This document shows positions 11,478 to 23,904 of a stretch of DNA of 64,000 bases, one piece after another. The stretch covers positions 77,613,001 through 77,677,000 of the forward strand of contig CM059587.1 of assembly GCA_030407085.1 (NCBI GenBank), written 5' to 3'. Under the pieces are notes generated by a model. It saw only the letters and a list, made by a program, of their open reading frames with translations, was not told where the DNA came from and ran no database searches. The stretch comes from Trichopria drosophilae (lineage: Eukaryota; Arthropoda; Insecta; Hymenoptera; Diapriidae). Position 1 is the first letter of the stretch; every line of letters starts with the position of its first letter. A program made the translations under genes and the position numbers.

Positions 11478-12399
11478 CTGTTACTAAAAAAGTATATTCT
11501 TTTTTTAGAAAACTTCAAAATATTAAAATAAGTTATGTGATTGACACTAAAGTTTATAAACATTTCTATATCTTTTATGTAACAAACAATTACTGTGACG
11601 TCTATTTTATAAGTGATTATTTCGTTTTATAATTTAATAAATTAAATGCATTTCTCGAAAAATCAGTTATTTTTGTATCTTGAAACCCTTTGAAAGTAAC
11701 ACAAAGGTAAATAAATGGTACCATTAAAAACACTACAAAATATATTTATAATCTTTACAGACCACTTAACCTTTGAATGCAAGAGCCAAATCCGAATGTA
11801 ATTTTACACCAGAAATGGCGACTCAGACAGCAGAATAATCAAAAAGTTCACAATGAACTCAAAATGTTCTGGTCAGATGACCCTCTTTTTGTGGTTTTTC
11901 TGACAATGATGTCATTATGACGTCTTTATGAACTCATGTTCAGAAAAACCTCAGAAAGTGGGTCATCTGACCTTTTTTAGATAACATTTAGAGTTCGTTG
12001 TGAACTCTTTGATTGTTCTGCTGCCTCGAGATGTTACTGCGACAATTGTAATTTTAGGTCGAGTACATTTACCCTTCGGTGAACTACAGTAGTCCCTCTT
12101 TAAGTCGTATACCCCCCCGCGCAACGCATATATAACATATTTTTCCCCTGAGGGATTCTCCCACCAGTTGCTGGTTGAAAGGCTCGCGCTGTACCATTGT
12201 TTACAAAAACATTCTACATATTTAACTTTATGGGCAATTTTTGTGGTTATTTCGACTTTGAAGTAATACCAGAAATAAAATATAGCATCATTCTAAGGTT
12301 TTTGGTAATTCCGACTTTTAAGTAAAAATTAGGGAAATTTACGAGGTCAACTTTACCAAAAAATACAACCTATTTCCACTTTCAAAGTCCGTTAGTTTA
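11478..12399. repeat. Dispersed repeat, right part (related to 24250-24960)
   Basis: The sequence from 'ttactaaaaaagtatattc' to about 12205 reappears at 24250-24955 with few changes. An internal inverted repeat brackets 11850-12010 ('aaagttcacaatgaactc' against 'gagttcgttgtgaactctt', and 'agatgacc' against 'ggtcatct'). No gene. Confidence 0.75.
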
Positions 12400-12403
12400 T
12401 TAA

Positions 12404-13538
12404 CCCTTTGCGGCATGGCGGTATGAAATCTATACCACCTATTTATTCATCATTTTTTTTATTTCTAAGTCCATTTTTAATCGATTCATTCACTTTTTTT
12501 TGTTATTTCATCATCGTGACATATCAAAGAATCTAAAATGACATGCCATTAGTGAATATTTGCTTACAAATCCGGATATAAATAAACAAATGCTAAAAAA
12601 AAACACTATTTTTCACGAAAAATCCATTACTAGGAAAAGTATAGAACGTATTTATGCAAGCCATATTATACAGGGGTTTTCAAGGTCGCAGATTACAAAT
12701 CCGGCCTCCGATTTTCAAAATTCAAGATGGCGGTTCCAATATGGCGGACCAAATTCAGAAAAAATTACTTGATCAATCTGAAATTGAGCACTCGGGATTT
12801 TTCGTGGTCGCTGATCACGAACTTTACATCAGATTTGCAACATTCAAGTTAGTGGATCTAATATAGGGATTCAAATTCATAAAAAGGGACTTGATCAAGC
12901 TGAAACTACATTCTTAGGGGATTTTTGAATCATGAATCTATCTTCACATTTTCAAAATTCAAAATGCCAATTGTAATCGAATTGTAAAATGTTCAGTCCA
13001 CAAATTTGTCTTTATCTTATAAATAAATCAAAATTTTTACAAAATTTTGTATTCGATTTTTGCGGTTAACGGTTTCGCTTATTAGTATCATGACGCCACA
13101 GCGAAAATAAAAGTTAGTTTGTTCCACTATCATGTCTAGCAGATGATAATGAAAAAAAAAACAAAAAAAATAAATAAATAAAAAAAATGGAGACAGTAGC
13201 CGCCACGTCCTCGTTCGTGTCTCCGGGTTCGGCTGAGAGCGGTATTTACAGAATGTATTTCCACATTCGTGAACTTTTTCCACATTTCGCCATATTGGAT
13301 CTACCATCTTGAATCTTGAAAATCTGAGACCGAATTCGTGATCAGCGACCCCGAAAACCCCCGAGTACCCAGTTTCAGCTTGAGCAAGATACTTTTTATG
13401 AATTTTGTCCGCCATATTGAATCCGCCATCTTGAATTTTGAAAATCTGAGGACGGATTCGTGATCAGCGACCCCGAAAACCCCCGAGTACCCAATTTCAG
13501 ATGTTTTCCGTGTATAGAAAAATGTATGCTTCAAAGGG
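12404..13538. mobile_element. TTAA-flanked element 2 (CCCTTTG ends, piggyBac-like)
   Basis: TTAA lies at 12400-12403 and 13539-13542. The ends are CCCTTTG and CAAAGGG. The interior carries ~115 bp repeats of the type 'aagatggcggattcaatatggcgg...gtcgctgatcacg', forward in the left half (12660-12960) and inverted in the right half (13280-13500, two tandem units). Short frames here are repeats, not genes. A related sequence ends at 61291. Confidence 0.8.
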
Positions 13539-13542
13539 TTAA

Positions 13543-14093
13543 GATTACGGACACCTCCCAAACACAATATGAACAAAATATAAAGTAACTAGACATGCTG
13601 AACTAAGGAAATAAAGACCATTACCAGTTATTATGAAAAACTTACAATTTATTATTCTACGTAATATATTTACAATTTTATATTAAAAAATATGCACATA
13701 CATATACATATATATTTATACAATATTGTTTATGCGTTTTGCAAAACGTCCAGACAGAGTTTTGACAGATTTTCATTTCAAGCGTGGATCAAACCGCGAA
13801 GCCTCGTTGGTGTGGTTAAAAATCGTCGATCGATGCCTTCCCATCTCGTATTAGGATTGTATCCTGTCCAGCCTATTCATCTTGTCAACTGCAAAAAATA
13901 AAACGTTGGTGTCAAGCAAATTGAAGCAAGAAATACAATCAAACTTAAACATTAATAGAAAAATAATAAAGCATTAGAAATCAAATAACACGTTTTAATG
14001 AGCTTATGAAATTATTCTCGATACCAATCTTATGAACATGCATTATAGCAGAATCTTTCAATTCTTCATGAATCTACAAATGTATTGCCTATT
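13543..14093. other. No gene seen
   Basis: AT-rich sequence with a TA-dinucleotide-rich patch at 13690-13730. A short open frame at 13692-13901 has no protein character I recognise. Confidence 0.4.
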
Positions 14094-14260
14094 AATAATA
14101 ATAATAATACGGAATTTATTGCACAAAAAAAATAAAAAGTACAATGGGTGAGACACAGCAATAGCTGCTTTGCAGCCTGACCCAATAATATTAATAACAT
14201 GAATAGTTAGTCGGCGGATCGAGCATCACCTCATATATCCGACTAATCATGTACGTTAAT
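14094..14260 (-). mobile_element. 3' end of a non-LTR retrotransposon with ATT tail
   Basis: Read on the minus strand, a short body ('tgggtcaggctgcaaagcag') leads to AATAAATTCCG followed by an (ATT)n tail. This is the layout of the 3' end of LINEs that finish in a microsatellite. It is heavily 5'-truncated and lies just beyond the 3' end of the TAZ-finger gene. Confidence 0.6.
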
Positions 14261-14290
14261 ATAATTTTTTTTAAAATGTACAAATAAGAG

Positions 14291-14672
14291 TCATTTATAA
14301 AACAAATAGTCATCGTTGTTACTTACTGGATTAAAACTCCCAAAAACATTGCGAATCCTCTGCTGCAAATGCCTTTTCACTGCAGCACAGAGTGTCACCA
14401 CGCACTGGCAGTCCTGGCACTGCTCCGCGTGGCTTAATATAACTGCTGTCATCTCCATGCAGACTCTGCATGGAGTATTACTGTCCTCCCAACAGTTTCT
14501 TAAGTGGCGAATGCCTTCCTTAAGTTGACAGCACAGGGGCTCGCATGATTCTTTGTTGCAGCATGCAACATGCACTAGTGCATGATTCACATGCACAGGT
14601 ATTAAACTTCTCTGCTTACTCATTAAGCAAGCGTCCAAGTTCTTTCGAAGTCGCAGATCAAACAGTGATTCC
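14291..14672 (-). CDS. TAZ2-type zinc-finger protein (CBP-like TAZ domain), main exon
   Basis: The exon starts after a TTTCAG acceptor (minus strand, about 14678-14673) and ends at a TAA. It encodes three HCCC zinc sites spaced exactly as in the TAZ2 domain of CBP/p300: H-x3-C-x4-C-x4-C, then HLRNCWEDSNTPCRVC (H-x3-C-x7-C-x2-C), then HAEQCQDCQCVVTLC (H-x3-C-x4-C-x4-C), followed by a VKRHLQQR helix. TAZ domains bind activation domains of transcription factors. Here it is nearly the whole protein, about 125 residues against over 2,000 for CBP. A donor (GTAAG after 15161) and an ATG at 15220 suggest a short first exon, but its frame does not join in phase with this one, so the N-terminus is unresolved. 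It could be a domain duplicate of nejire/CBP or a lineage-specific small gene. Confidence 0.8.
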
Positions 14673-15160
14673 TGAAATAAAAAAATTTTTTATCAGTTGT
14701 GAAGCATATTCTGTATTTCACCAACTTTAACCACATGTATACAAATTTTTAAAGTGCTGATTATTGAACATTATTTGACGGCTGTTAATAAGTTTCTCGT
14801 ATTTATTATAGTATAAAACACGAGTTTTATCCGATTTCAAATTCTCAAAATGCAAAATTCTACGTGTGCTTCCGAAATATACTTACGAGTTTAGTATCCA
14901 AATGTTATGTATGTTTGTATTATCTCAACTGCATTTAACGTGGAACGATTTAAAAATGTAAAACAGTATTATAAACGTTACGATAAACGAACTAAACAAA
15001 AACAAGAAATTTAAGATCTTTATAATTGTGTGCATAATCCATATAGTGATAATAATTAATAACTTATGACAAAGTTTAAACATCACGAATTTTATATTCA
15101 GGTTGGGTAGTTAACGGGTTTTTTTGTACAGAATGAAATTGTTACTGTGGCTGAACTTAC

Positions 15161-15220
15161 CTCATCATTCGGCGCAACAGACATTGCCCCCATGGACATC
15201 AGTAGATGGTTTAATTCCAT
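15161..15220 (-). other. Possible first exon of the TAZ-finger gene
   Basis: On the minus strand an ATG at 15220 opens 20 codons ending at a GAG|GTAAG donor. Joined directly to the acceptor at 14672 it leaves the TAZ frame, so either another ATG two codons before the donor is used, or there is a further exon. Kept as a tentative exon only. Confidence 0.3.
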
Positions 15221-18200
15221 TTTTTCCTGAAAATATCAGACAAATAGAATATTATTATTGTACATCTCAAATATTATTTCTAAAATAATTATTCGCTAAC
15301 ATTCTATATTACGAGTTATTTTGTTATATGTAGGATGCCGGTGAACGTGTGATTTAACAAAAGTAAACTTAAATGCTAATATATCTACTATACACACCAC
15401 TTACACTTTCATTGTTAAGGAAATTGGACAACAAAATTAAACCCATTTTAATATCTAAATATTTTATTTTTATTTTGTTTACAGATTAATAAAGAAAGTT
15501 TGATAACAGTCCATACTCAGAAACGAAAAAAATATCATGAATTCGAAAAAAATGTTTTAAAAGTTTTTGAAAAAAAAAACATCTTTTAAATCGTAAGAAA
15601 AAAAATAATTAGCTTAAAAACACAAAAATTTATTGGAAATAACTTTATATTTTGTACACAACAATTTGTTAATCTTTTCTTGAAATCAAGAATTATTTGT
15701 AAGTTTTACGAAACAAATTTTTGGGGAACTGAAATAGGAAATTAAGAAAAAATGAATTATTTATTACATGTACAAACAATTATAACAAATCATTCAAATT
15801 GGAATCTTAAATTTGCAAAGTTTATTAGAATAATTTCAAAAATAATATAAATATAAAATGAGTAAGAATTTATTATAAAATTGATGATATTTATAGTCGT
15901 TTTAGGAACAATATTCTGCAGAGATTATTTGGAATCTAGTTATACCAATTTTTAAGAATTTATAGAAGAAAAGTGTTTTTTTTTTATATAAACTTTGGTT
16001 ATAAAAAAACCAGTTTTTTCTGATATACAATTTAGTAACTTTTTATCTTTTACATCTCTTTTCATAGAAAAGTTGTTGTTTAGTTACCACAAGAATTGTT
16101 GTGGTAACTAAACATTTGTTCTCCTAACAATCCGAATTCTTGACAATATAGAACTAATATTTCGACTCATTAGACTAAGAGTTCCGTTTGTTATCGAGTC
16201 GAAAAAAAAATTTGCCGATATAGAATTGTTACGATTACCATTTAGGTTTGTTCAGTCATAACATGGTTGTCATAAAGGAATGGAGTACATGACAAATACG
16301 TAGCTAAGCGGATACAGACAGACAAAATGATAATGTTTGGCATACTCAGAAAATAAAAACAGGTTTATGATGAAATTGAGAAGGACATCACGAGCCAAAT
16401 TAATTATAAAACGGAATAAGATTTTATTTTTTTACTGCAGTAGATCTATTCACACCGTCATTTAAGATTAACCCTTCTACTTACATATGTGCTCGTATAG
16501 TAAATAAATTTTTTTTATCTATAATTTGTATCATCGAAAGGGCTTTGGGTGATTTCAGGAGTCGTTGCCTGTGCAGATGCAAAGTGCTGTTTATTTGAGT
16601 ATAACTATAAAATCAATAATGAAAGTTTTTACACAAGGAAAATTTTGGTTTCATATTCAGTGTCGAGTAGTAAATTTGGTTAATTCTCTGATGTCGGTAA
16701 CAGTTTCATTGATTTTATGCGATTAAGAGCTTAAAAGAGTTTGTTCCACAGTTTTTTCATTTAGAACAAAATGCTTTTGCTTGGTATTGGTAGCAAACAG
16801 AAATGTAAATTTCACAAACTAAACCGTTACGAGAATGAATCTGGAACTATCAAAGCTGTACGGCTAATGGCACCTTATAGGGCGGCATTAATACTCTCTA
16901 AATATGAATCAGCGAAAACCGCTGCAAATCAGCGAATAGTACTTAGTACATGTATTTCATGTAAGCCTATTATTGAGGACATTTCGCGCAACACGGATGT
17001 TAATGCAAGGTTACTGTTAAGGTTCTCATAAGGTTTATGGAAGGTTTTTATGGTATTAGCGTTATACACTACATTGCATTTTATGAGAATTTTAATTAAC
17101 AGTTACTTTCAAGCCATATGGGATAAATTTGGGTTATGGTTAGGTTTCGTATTATTTTATAACTTCCATCTTCTGTAAAGGCAGCCTCACCATTTTTGAA
17201 ATAGGTTAATTATAAAATAATGTATTTTAATATTAAATTTCAACTTAGGTAAGATTATAATTCTTTACTATAGAAAAACTGATAGATACTAAAATATTCC
17301 AGTCTACTAAGAATAATGCTCTTTTTAATTTAAAACATTGTTAGCACAAAAATTTACTTACGTTGTTTGAAGTTCCTCACTAATATTGTAGAGATCGGCT
17401 GCTGATGATGCTTTTCACTGCACTATGCCTTTAACTTTCACAAGCACTCTGGTCAATGCCTAAATGCTGAATGGCTTCGAATGAAGGACAAGCAAACGGT
17501 ATGGTACTTAAGTACTGTATGTTTCGTCAAAATGGGATGGAAAAGTCGGCTGTGATAGGCTGCCTAACCTTAGGTCAGGTTACACCCAGTTAATGGTCAC
17601 AAATATGAAGGGACGGGTAGTTAAGCTCTAGCAGGTACCTGAGATTACACCCGTTATCAGCATTTCTTTGTAACCGGAAAGCCTCTTTCGTCAGCAATCC
17701 GTACTTTTGGAATAGACATAATTGCCAAACTATAACAAGAACGGCAAAAAAAAGTTGCACACTGCATGTTTTATGTTCTGTAGCAAAAGAATTGTACGGT
17801 ATAAATTGTATTTCGGTTCTAAGTATTTGGCATCGTGGCCTCTTCGTAACTATTGTTTTTGTATCGACTTCTTTACTCTTAATTATTGTCAAATGCTTGG
17901 GAACGACAAGCAAATGCCCTGATGCCATCAAAAAAATGTAACTGAATCAAATCCTCTACTCGTAATCGACGTTAAGGAAGTTCATACCCTGGATATTATA
18001 TGTTTGGAAATCATTGTTTATAACACTTCTAAGAATATCATGTCCATGAATTATATTATTGTTCAAGAGAGACAGCATTATTGTTCATGAAAAAATATTG
18101 ATACTTGCAAAAATTTAAACAACTTTTGTTAACGATTCAAATTTTCTTCGTTTCGCTATAATAGACATTTTAAAAATTGAATTGATTTTAACGAATGACT

Positions 18201-18929
18201 GCTTACTTTTTCAAGAAAAAGATTCTCTACAACTTCACCGAAAGAATTTTTCAATTTTTCAAACCGAACGTCAAATATGTCTATATTTAATTCTAAAAAA
18301 AAGTTTACAACTTTTTATAGATTTTGCGTAATTTTAGTGCTCAGGAAATAAATTTAGAAAAACTCGTTCGGTAAAGTTGTAGAGAATCTTTTTCTTGAAA
18401 AAATGTGCCATCATTCGTTAAAATCTGCAAAGCGTTAATATAAAGCTACTATACATCAACAATATTTAGCACTTATATTTAATTATAATATGATGAAGTA
18501 ATATCATTTATTAGAGTTTTTCCGTTTAGCTGGATTTGATGTCACTTGTAAAAGTTAAACGCAATCACTAAATCTATGTTATGGATCTTATTCGCGTCTC
18601 GATGTCTTTCGAACATCTTCATCGGGGAAATGATTTTATAAAAATGAATGAAATATTACAATAAGAATGTAAGGTTGATATCATGTGATTTATGTAACTA
18701 ATTATTTGTTTATGGATGTTCAGTTAACATAACAATCTAAGAAAGAACTGAAGGAATCATTTAAATGTCAATAGGAATTGTGCTGCACGTTTCAATAAAA
18801 TTCTTTTTGCAATAACGCACGTTTAGGGATGGTGTCATGCGGAGGGGTCGAACTGCATTATTTTGCATCTTACACTGTAAACACGCTGCCAAAAAACTTC
18901 CAGCTCGTACATTAATTCTTCACAATGTA
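15221..18929. other. Gene-poor AT-rich stretch
   Basis: No convincing gene. Small open frames at 16771-17031 (+) and 17590-17931 (-) show no domain, codon bias or splice context. A perfect 16-bp hairpin occurs at 16077-16114, and a looser inverted pair at about 18200-18260 and 18360-18415 ('agattctctacaactt' with its complement). Confidence 0.4.
16077..16114. repeat. Perfect short hairpin
   Basis: TGTTTAGTTACCACAA at 16077-16092 is repeated as its exact complement at 16099-16114 with a six-base loop. It could be the remains of a small inverted-repeat element. No T-run or neighbouring gene gives it a role. Confidence 0.7.
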
Positions 18930-21225
18930 TATCTATACATACCATGAGAAAAATTAATGAACAGTACATTAAATATGCATTAAATTTCGTGACATTTTTA
19001 ACAGTCCATGTAATGACCTAAGATATCATATTAAAGAGTCTTCTATAGTACAACCGAAAAGATAAAAAAGGAATACCTCAAGCATTGCGGTATCGTTTGG
19101 AATAATTAGTGAACATTTATGTTAGCAGCAAAACATGCAGATAACTATGAGGAAGAAATCGACCCTTCCTCCCTTGTATGGAAAATTAATGAGCAATATA
19201 CATATCAAATTAATACTTCGATGCGAAAGCATCCAATAAATTTTTCGACCGCTTGAAAATATAAATTTAATATTTGAATAATCTTGGTATATGTCGGTCA
19301 ACTTACTAAGCAAAAATAAATTAAATTGATTTTAAGTGTCTACTCGGTTTTCGATGGAAAACACATTTGACATATTAAATGTAAGAAGCCGGGATTTGTG
19401 TAATTATCGCCGACAAAATCTCTGTTTAAAACGGGCTGTATAAGTATCTATAAAAATAATTAATATCCATGGATTTTGTTTCCCTCTAGCGATAATCAAA
19501 TAAACTAATGTCTATTTTATATTACACAAATCCCGGCTTCTTACATTTAATATGTCAAATGTATTTTTCATCGAAAACCGAGTAGACACTTAAATCAATT
19601 TAATTTATTTTTGCTTAGTAAGTTGACCGACATATACCAAGATTATTCAAATATTAAATTTATATTTTCAAGCGGTCGAAAAATTTATTGGATGCTTTCG
19701 CATCGAAGTATTAATTTTATATTTTGGAAATATTACGGATATGCGTACCGTGTAACGACATCCCGTTACCATAATAATTACGCATATTTGCTTACAATAA
19801 TTCTAAACATTTCCTTCATTGTTTAGTTTTATTTAAAGTTCAAATTATTTACAAAACCATTTTTGCGTCTAAGGCAGAGATTCTCGTATTAGCCTTACTG
19901 AAGAGTCCATCACGAGATCTCGGGACGAAACGCAAAATATTTACAATAGACATTTGTTTATTTGATTATCGCTAGAGGGAAACAAAATCCATGGATATTA
20001 ATTATTTTTATAGATACTTATACAGCCCGTTTTAAACAGAGATTTTGTCGGCGATAATTACACAAATCCCGGCTTCTTACATTTAATATGTCAAATGTGT
20101 TTTCCATCGAAAACCGAGTAGAAACTTAAAATCAATTTAATTTATTTTTGCTTAGTAAGTTGACCGACATATACCAAGATTATTCAAATATTAAATATAC
20201 ATATCTTTGATTATTTACGACAACAGTCTGATTTATTGCTGTAGACATTGTCATCGGAAGTGGCGCCGTACTCTCAAGTTGAGGCAGTATATTTAGTAAA
20301 GAAACATTCTTTGAAATAGTAATGATTGCTTATTATAAACAACTGGCTTTACTTTCCAATCGGAGGTAATCCTCCTGATTAACATATTTCTTTGTTTGAC
20401 GTTTTGGATGATTCGTCATGTTTTATGAAACATTCGCATTCAATTTATTCCATTTTGCAGCATGGGAAATTTTCATTTCCTTAACGTAAAATAAATACTA
20501 CACTTAAGTGTGAAAATTAAACGCAGGCACTCAGAACGTATGTAGAAAAAAATTAAATGCTATAAAATTAATTTTATAGTTTACTTATATTTACTGGATT
20601 TATTAATCCATTAACGCATAAATACAATTGAAATTTACTGGATATTAATATCTCTATCGTTTAATCTTACGTTGCGTAAGGAAATGAAAATTTACTGGGC
20701 TGCCAAATGGAAAAAATTAAATGCGAATGTTTCATGAAATATGACGAATCATCCAAAACGTCAAACAAAGAAATATGTTAATCAGGAGAATTACTTGAGA
20801 ATGTAATGTAAAAGCAGGTGTTTATAATGATCTAGAATGAGCTATCAATTAGTATTTCAAAGAAAGTTTCTTTACAAAATATACTACCTCAACTTAAGAG
20901 TATGGCGCCACTTCCGATGACAATGTCTACAACAATAAACCAGACTGTTGTCTTAAATAATCAAAGATATGTATATTGCTCATTAATTTCCCATAAAGTA
21001 CGAGGGAAGGGTCAATTCCTCCCTCATAGTTATCTGCATGTTTTGCTGCTAACATAAATGTTCACTAATTATTCCAAAAGATACAGCAATGCTTGAGGTA
21101 TTCCTTTTTTATCTTTTCGGTTGTACTATAGAAGACTCTTTGATATGATCTTAGGTCATTACATGCACTGTTCAAAATGTCATGAAATTTAATGCATATT
21201 TAATGTACCGTTATGTATATGTATA
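18930..21225. mobile_element. Large nested fold-back element
   Basis: The outer arms match inverted: 'aacagtacattaaatatgca' with the next ~230 bp at 18960-19205 returns as the complement at about 20965-21215. Inside, 19206-19412 is inverted at about 19525-19720. The stretch 19410-19500 is inverted at 19965-20060. The stretch around 20205-20330 is inverted at about 20860-20970. 'cttacgttgcgtaaggaaat' near 20665 mirrors 20480. The result is palindromes inside a palindrome. The two short open frames near 19122-19313 (-) and 19611-19826 (+) are the two arms of one palindrome, not genes. Confidence 0.75.
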
Positions 21226-22076
21226 TGTGTATATAATTACACATATACATATGATGCTACGGATTATCATCAAATGATTTTGCGCATACTCGACAATCCC
21301 TCTTAACTCATCATACCTATTTCAGCAGGAGAAATCTGAGAATATTGGATCAACTTTTGAATTGATCCGTAACATATCAAAATTATGCTCTTTTATGCTT
21401 TACTAATGAATATCATGGTATACGTATTTGTTTCCAACACTAATTCGTATATACTGATTTAAACTTAAACAATTATTGATAATTATAAAGATTCTATACG
21501 ATTGCATGAAACCGAAAATTAAGAAAGCAATTTTTGTTTTAAGGTCAGATTCCATCCCATCACAAAAAACCTACAAGCAACACCCTCCCCCATTCTAAAA
21601 ACTCAAAAAAATGAATGAACGGTACATTAAATATGCATTAAATTTCATGACATTTTGAACAGTGCATGTAATGACCTAAGATATCATATCAAAGAGCCTT
21701 CATTAGTACAACCGAAAAGATAAAAAAGGAATACCTCAATCATTTCGGTATCTTTTGAAAAATTAGTGAACATTCCCAGGTGGAAAAGTTTTATAAAATT
21801 TTTATAACATTTTAATGAAAGGACGGTATAAAAATTGTCTAAAAATAGTATAAAAAAATGGTTCTATAAAAAATTTATAAAGTGATTGCAAAGACCATAT
21901 ATGAGGCGTTGCGTGCAAAAACAACCTAACCCGGCTTAGGTTGTTTTCCCGTAAATGATATTATTGGATACAGCGAACCCTTATTAATGAATAGATTGTT
22001 TAAAATAAACACAATTAACATTATTGTTTGAATGAATAGTATTCTTTTGAAGCAAGTCGCACAGTACCACCATTCA
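21226..22076. other. No gene; partial copy of fold-back arm at 21610-21780
   Basis: From 'gaacggtacattaaatatgc' at about 21615 to 21778 the sequence repeats the outer arm of the neighbouring fold-back element in the orientation of its left arm. The rest is unassigned AT-rich DNA. Confidence 0.55.
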
Positions 22077-23007
22077 GTAGGGGTGGCGGGGGTTATACCG
22101 CTCACCTAAGGAAAGTACTGCTTTTAATAAATGCATAAATAATTTCAGATTTGTTTAACGATTGAAATCGATTCTATAAAGCCCCAACAGTAATATACAA
22201 AAAGATCTGAATTGTTAGTAACGCTAAACGTATTGAATTATAGAGTTTAATAAATATCAACGATACAACAGGATCTCCTGACAATGTGGATAATACCGCT
22301 CACTAAATTTAAGTTATTAAACTTATTCTTATTCACTTAGAAACAATGCAATGAAGATGTAGTGAAGAGATGTGGGTATAGGCAATGAAAATTGTAAAGA
22401 AGAATGTATTCAAATTAATGATTGATAAATAATGAGTTCACATGACCTATGAAATTCGATGATATAATAAATAAATTTTTTGTTAACTCACTTGTGTACA
22501 TTCAATGCATATGATTAATTACAAGAAGTTCCGTTTCAAATACCCATTATTTTAGTACTTTCTGTATAGTTATTTAATCAACAATATGTAAAATATGTCA
22601 TAAACTTTCTGAGCGGTATTACCTACTAACGCGGCGCGTTGAAATTCGTAATGAATAATTATAAATCAATGTTGTTTTTAGTAGTTTACCAAATACCATT
22701 TGATAATTAACAGTACTACGAGCCTATGTTTTCATATTTTTCCCATTAGGTACTAGTAAAAAGATGGAAAACCGTCTATTGTAAAGACCAATTCTTATCG
22801 TATTTATGTCAACTACGTTACAAAACTTTCCAATTTTTTTTAAATCAACTTTTAGCAATAAACAATGTAAATTTTTTGTTGAAATTAGATTTTGACATAA
22901 AGTTCTTTAGTAAAAAAATATAAAAAATAGTTATAACTTAACGGAAGGTTGAGAAATATGAGTGAGAGGAATTATCCACTGAGCGGTACAACCCCCGCCG
23001 CCCCTAC
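22077..23007. mobile_element. 931-bp inverted-repeat element (GTAGGGG ends)
   Basis: Left end GTAGGGGTGGCGGGGGTTAT then ACCGCTCA. The right end is the complement with three or four changes (TGAGCGGTACAACCCCCGCC then GCCCCTAC). The motif 'ataccgctcact' / 'gagcggtatta' recurs inside in both orientations. The flanks 'accattca' and 'acgtatca' could be a worn 8-bp duplication, which would point to hAT, but I do not rely on it. No transposase. Confidence 0.75.
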
Positions 23008-23904
23008 ACGTATCACTTGATGGGAACATTTTCTGTATTGTTCTCGTCAAGAAAAGTTGATAATTTAGCACCCGCAATCATTACTTTTGTATATAAATAA
23101 TTATCGAATTGTCTTTTGGATAATATAACTAAAAAGTGGTGTGCTCAGTGCCAAAGTAACCTAAAGACTGATGCCACATAGGAAAAAGTTCTATATAAAT
23201 GAACGATGTGCGTATTTTGAAACAAACCCCTCTTTCATTTTCCAATTAATGACCCAAATAAAAATATGTAGAAAAAACATCGGGGTATACTTACCACCAC
23301 TATATATCTGACAATTTTACAAACAAGTAGTTAGGAATTGTATGCCTGAAAAGGGGTAGAAAGCGTTTTATACGGCCGGGCGGCTGATATGTACGGGCGG
23401 CCCGGCCGGTGGCATGGCGCACGGACACTCCTGCGCTCGGTTTTCTTTACATTACAAAGCCAGTTTCAAAGATGACAAACTGAAATTTTGCGAAGTTAAA
23501 GAAAACACCTTTGCGAACAACTTTTGTTTATGTCACAAGTAGAAAAAAAATGGCATATCGAGCAAAAATTGAGTTACAACAAAATAATCTTGAAAATTTG
23601 TTATAAACAATAATATTTTGTTTATATCATTCACACCGGTGCAAAATTTATACATTTCTCCACATTTTCGAATTAAATATTTTTTTTCTCTGAATGATAG
23701 TTTTCGAGATATCGCCGTTTAAAAAATGGTAAATTTCATTTATGTCGTTTACACTTTTATCAATAACTTTTGAACAAATTAATATTTTGAGCTGAAATTT
23801 ACAGGATAGGCTTATCTTTACGCATTCTAAACGTAGTTCAATTTTGAATAAATTCTGAAACTTGACTCCGAAACGTTGGCGATTTCACATGGAATGCCCC
23901 GCAT
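23008..23904. other. No gene; GC-rich island at 23370-23425
   Basis: A sharply GC-rich palindromic patch ('gggcggcccggccgg') at 23370-23425 stands out in AT-rich DNA. No open frame or RNA gene is recognised around it. Confidence 0.4.

Noticed and set aside
16771..17031. 86-codon frame near 16.8 kb
   Set aside because: No recognisable domain, no splice or regulatory context, and chance frames of this size are expected.
17590..17931. 113-codon frame on the minus strand
   Set aside because: Composition shows no protein character and an equally open frame exists on the other strand.
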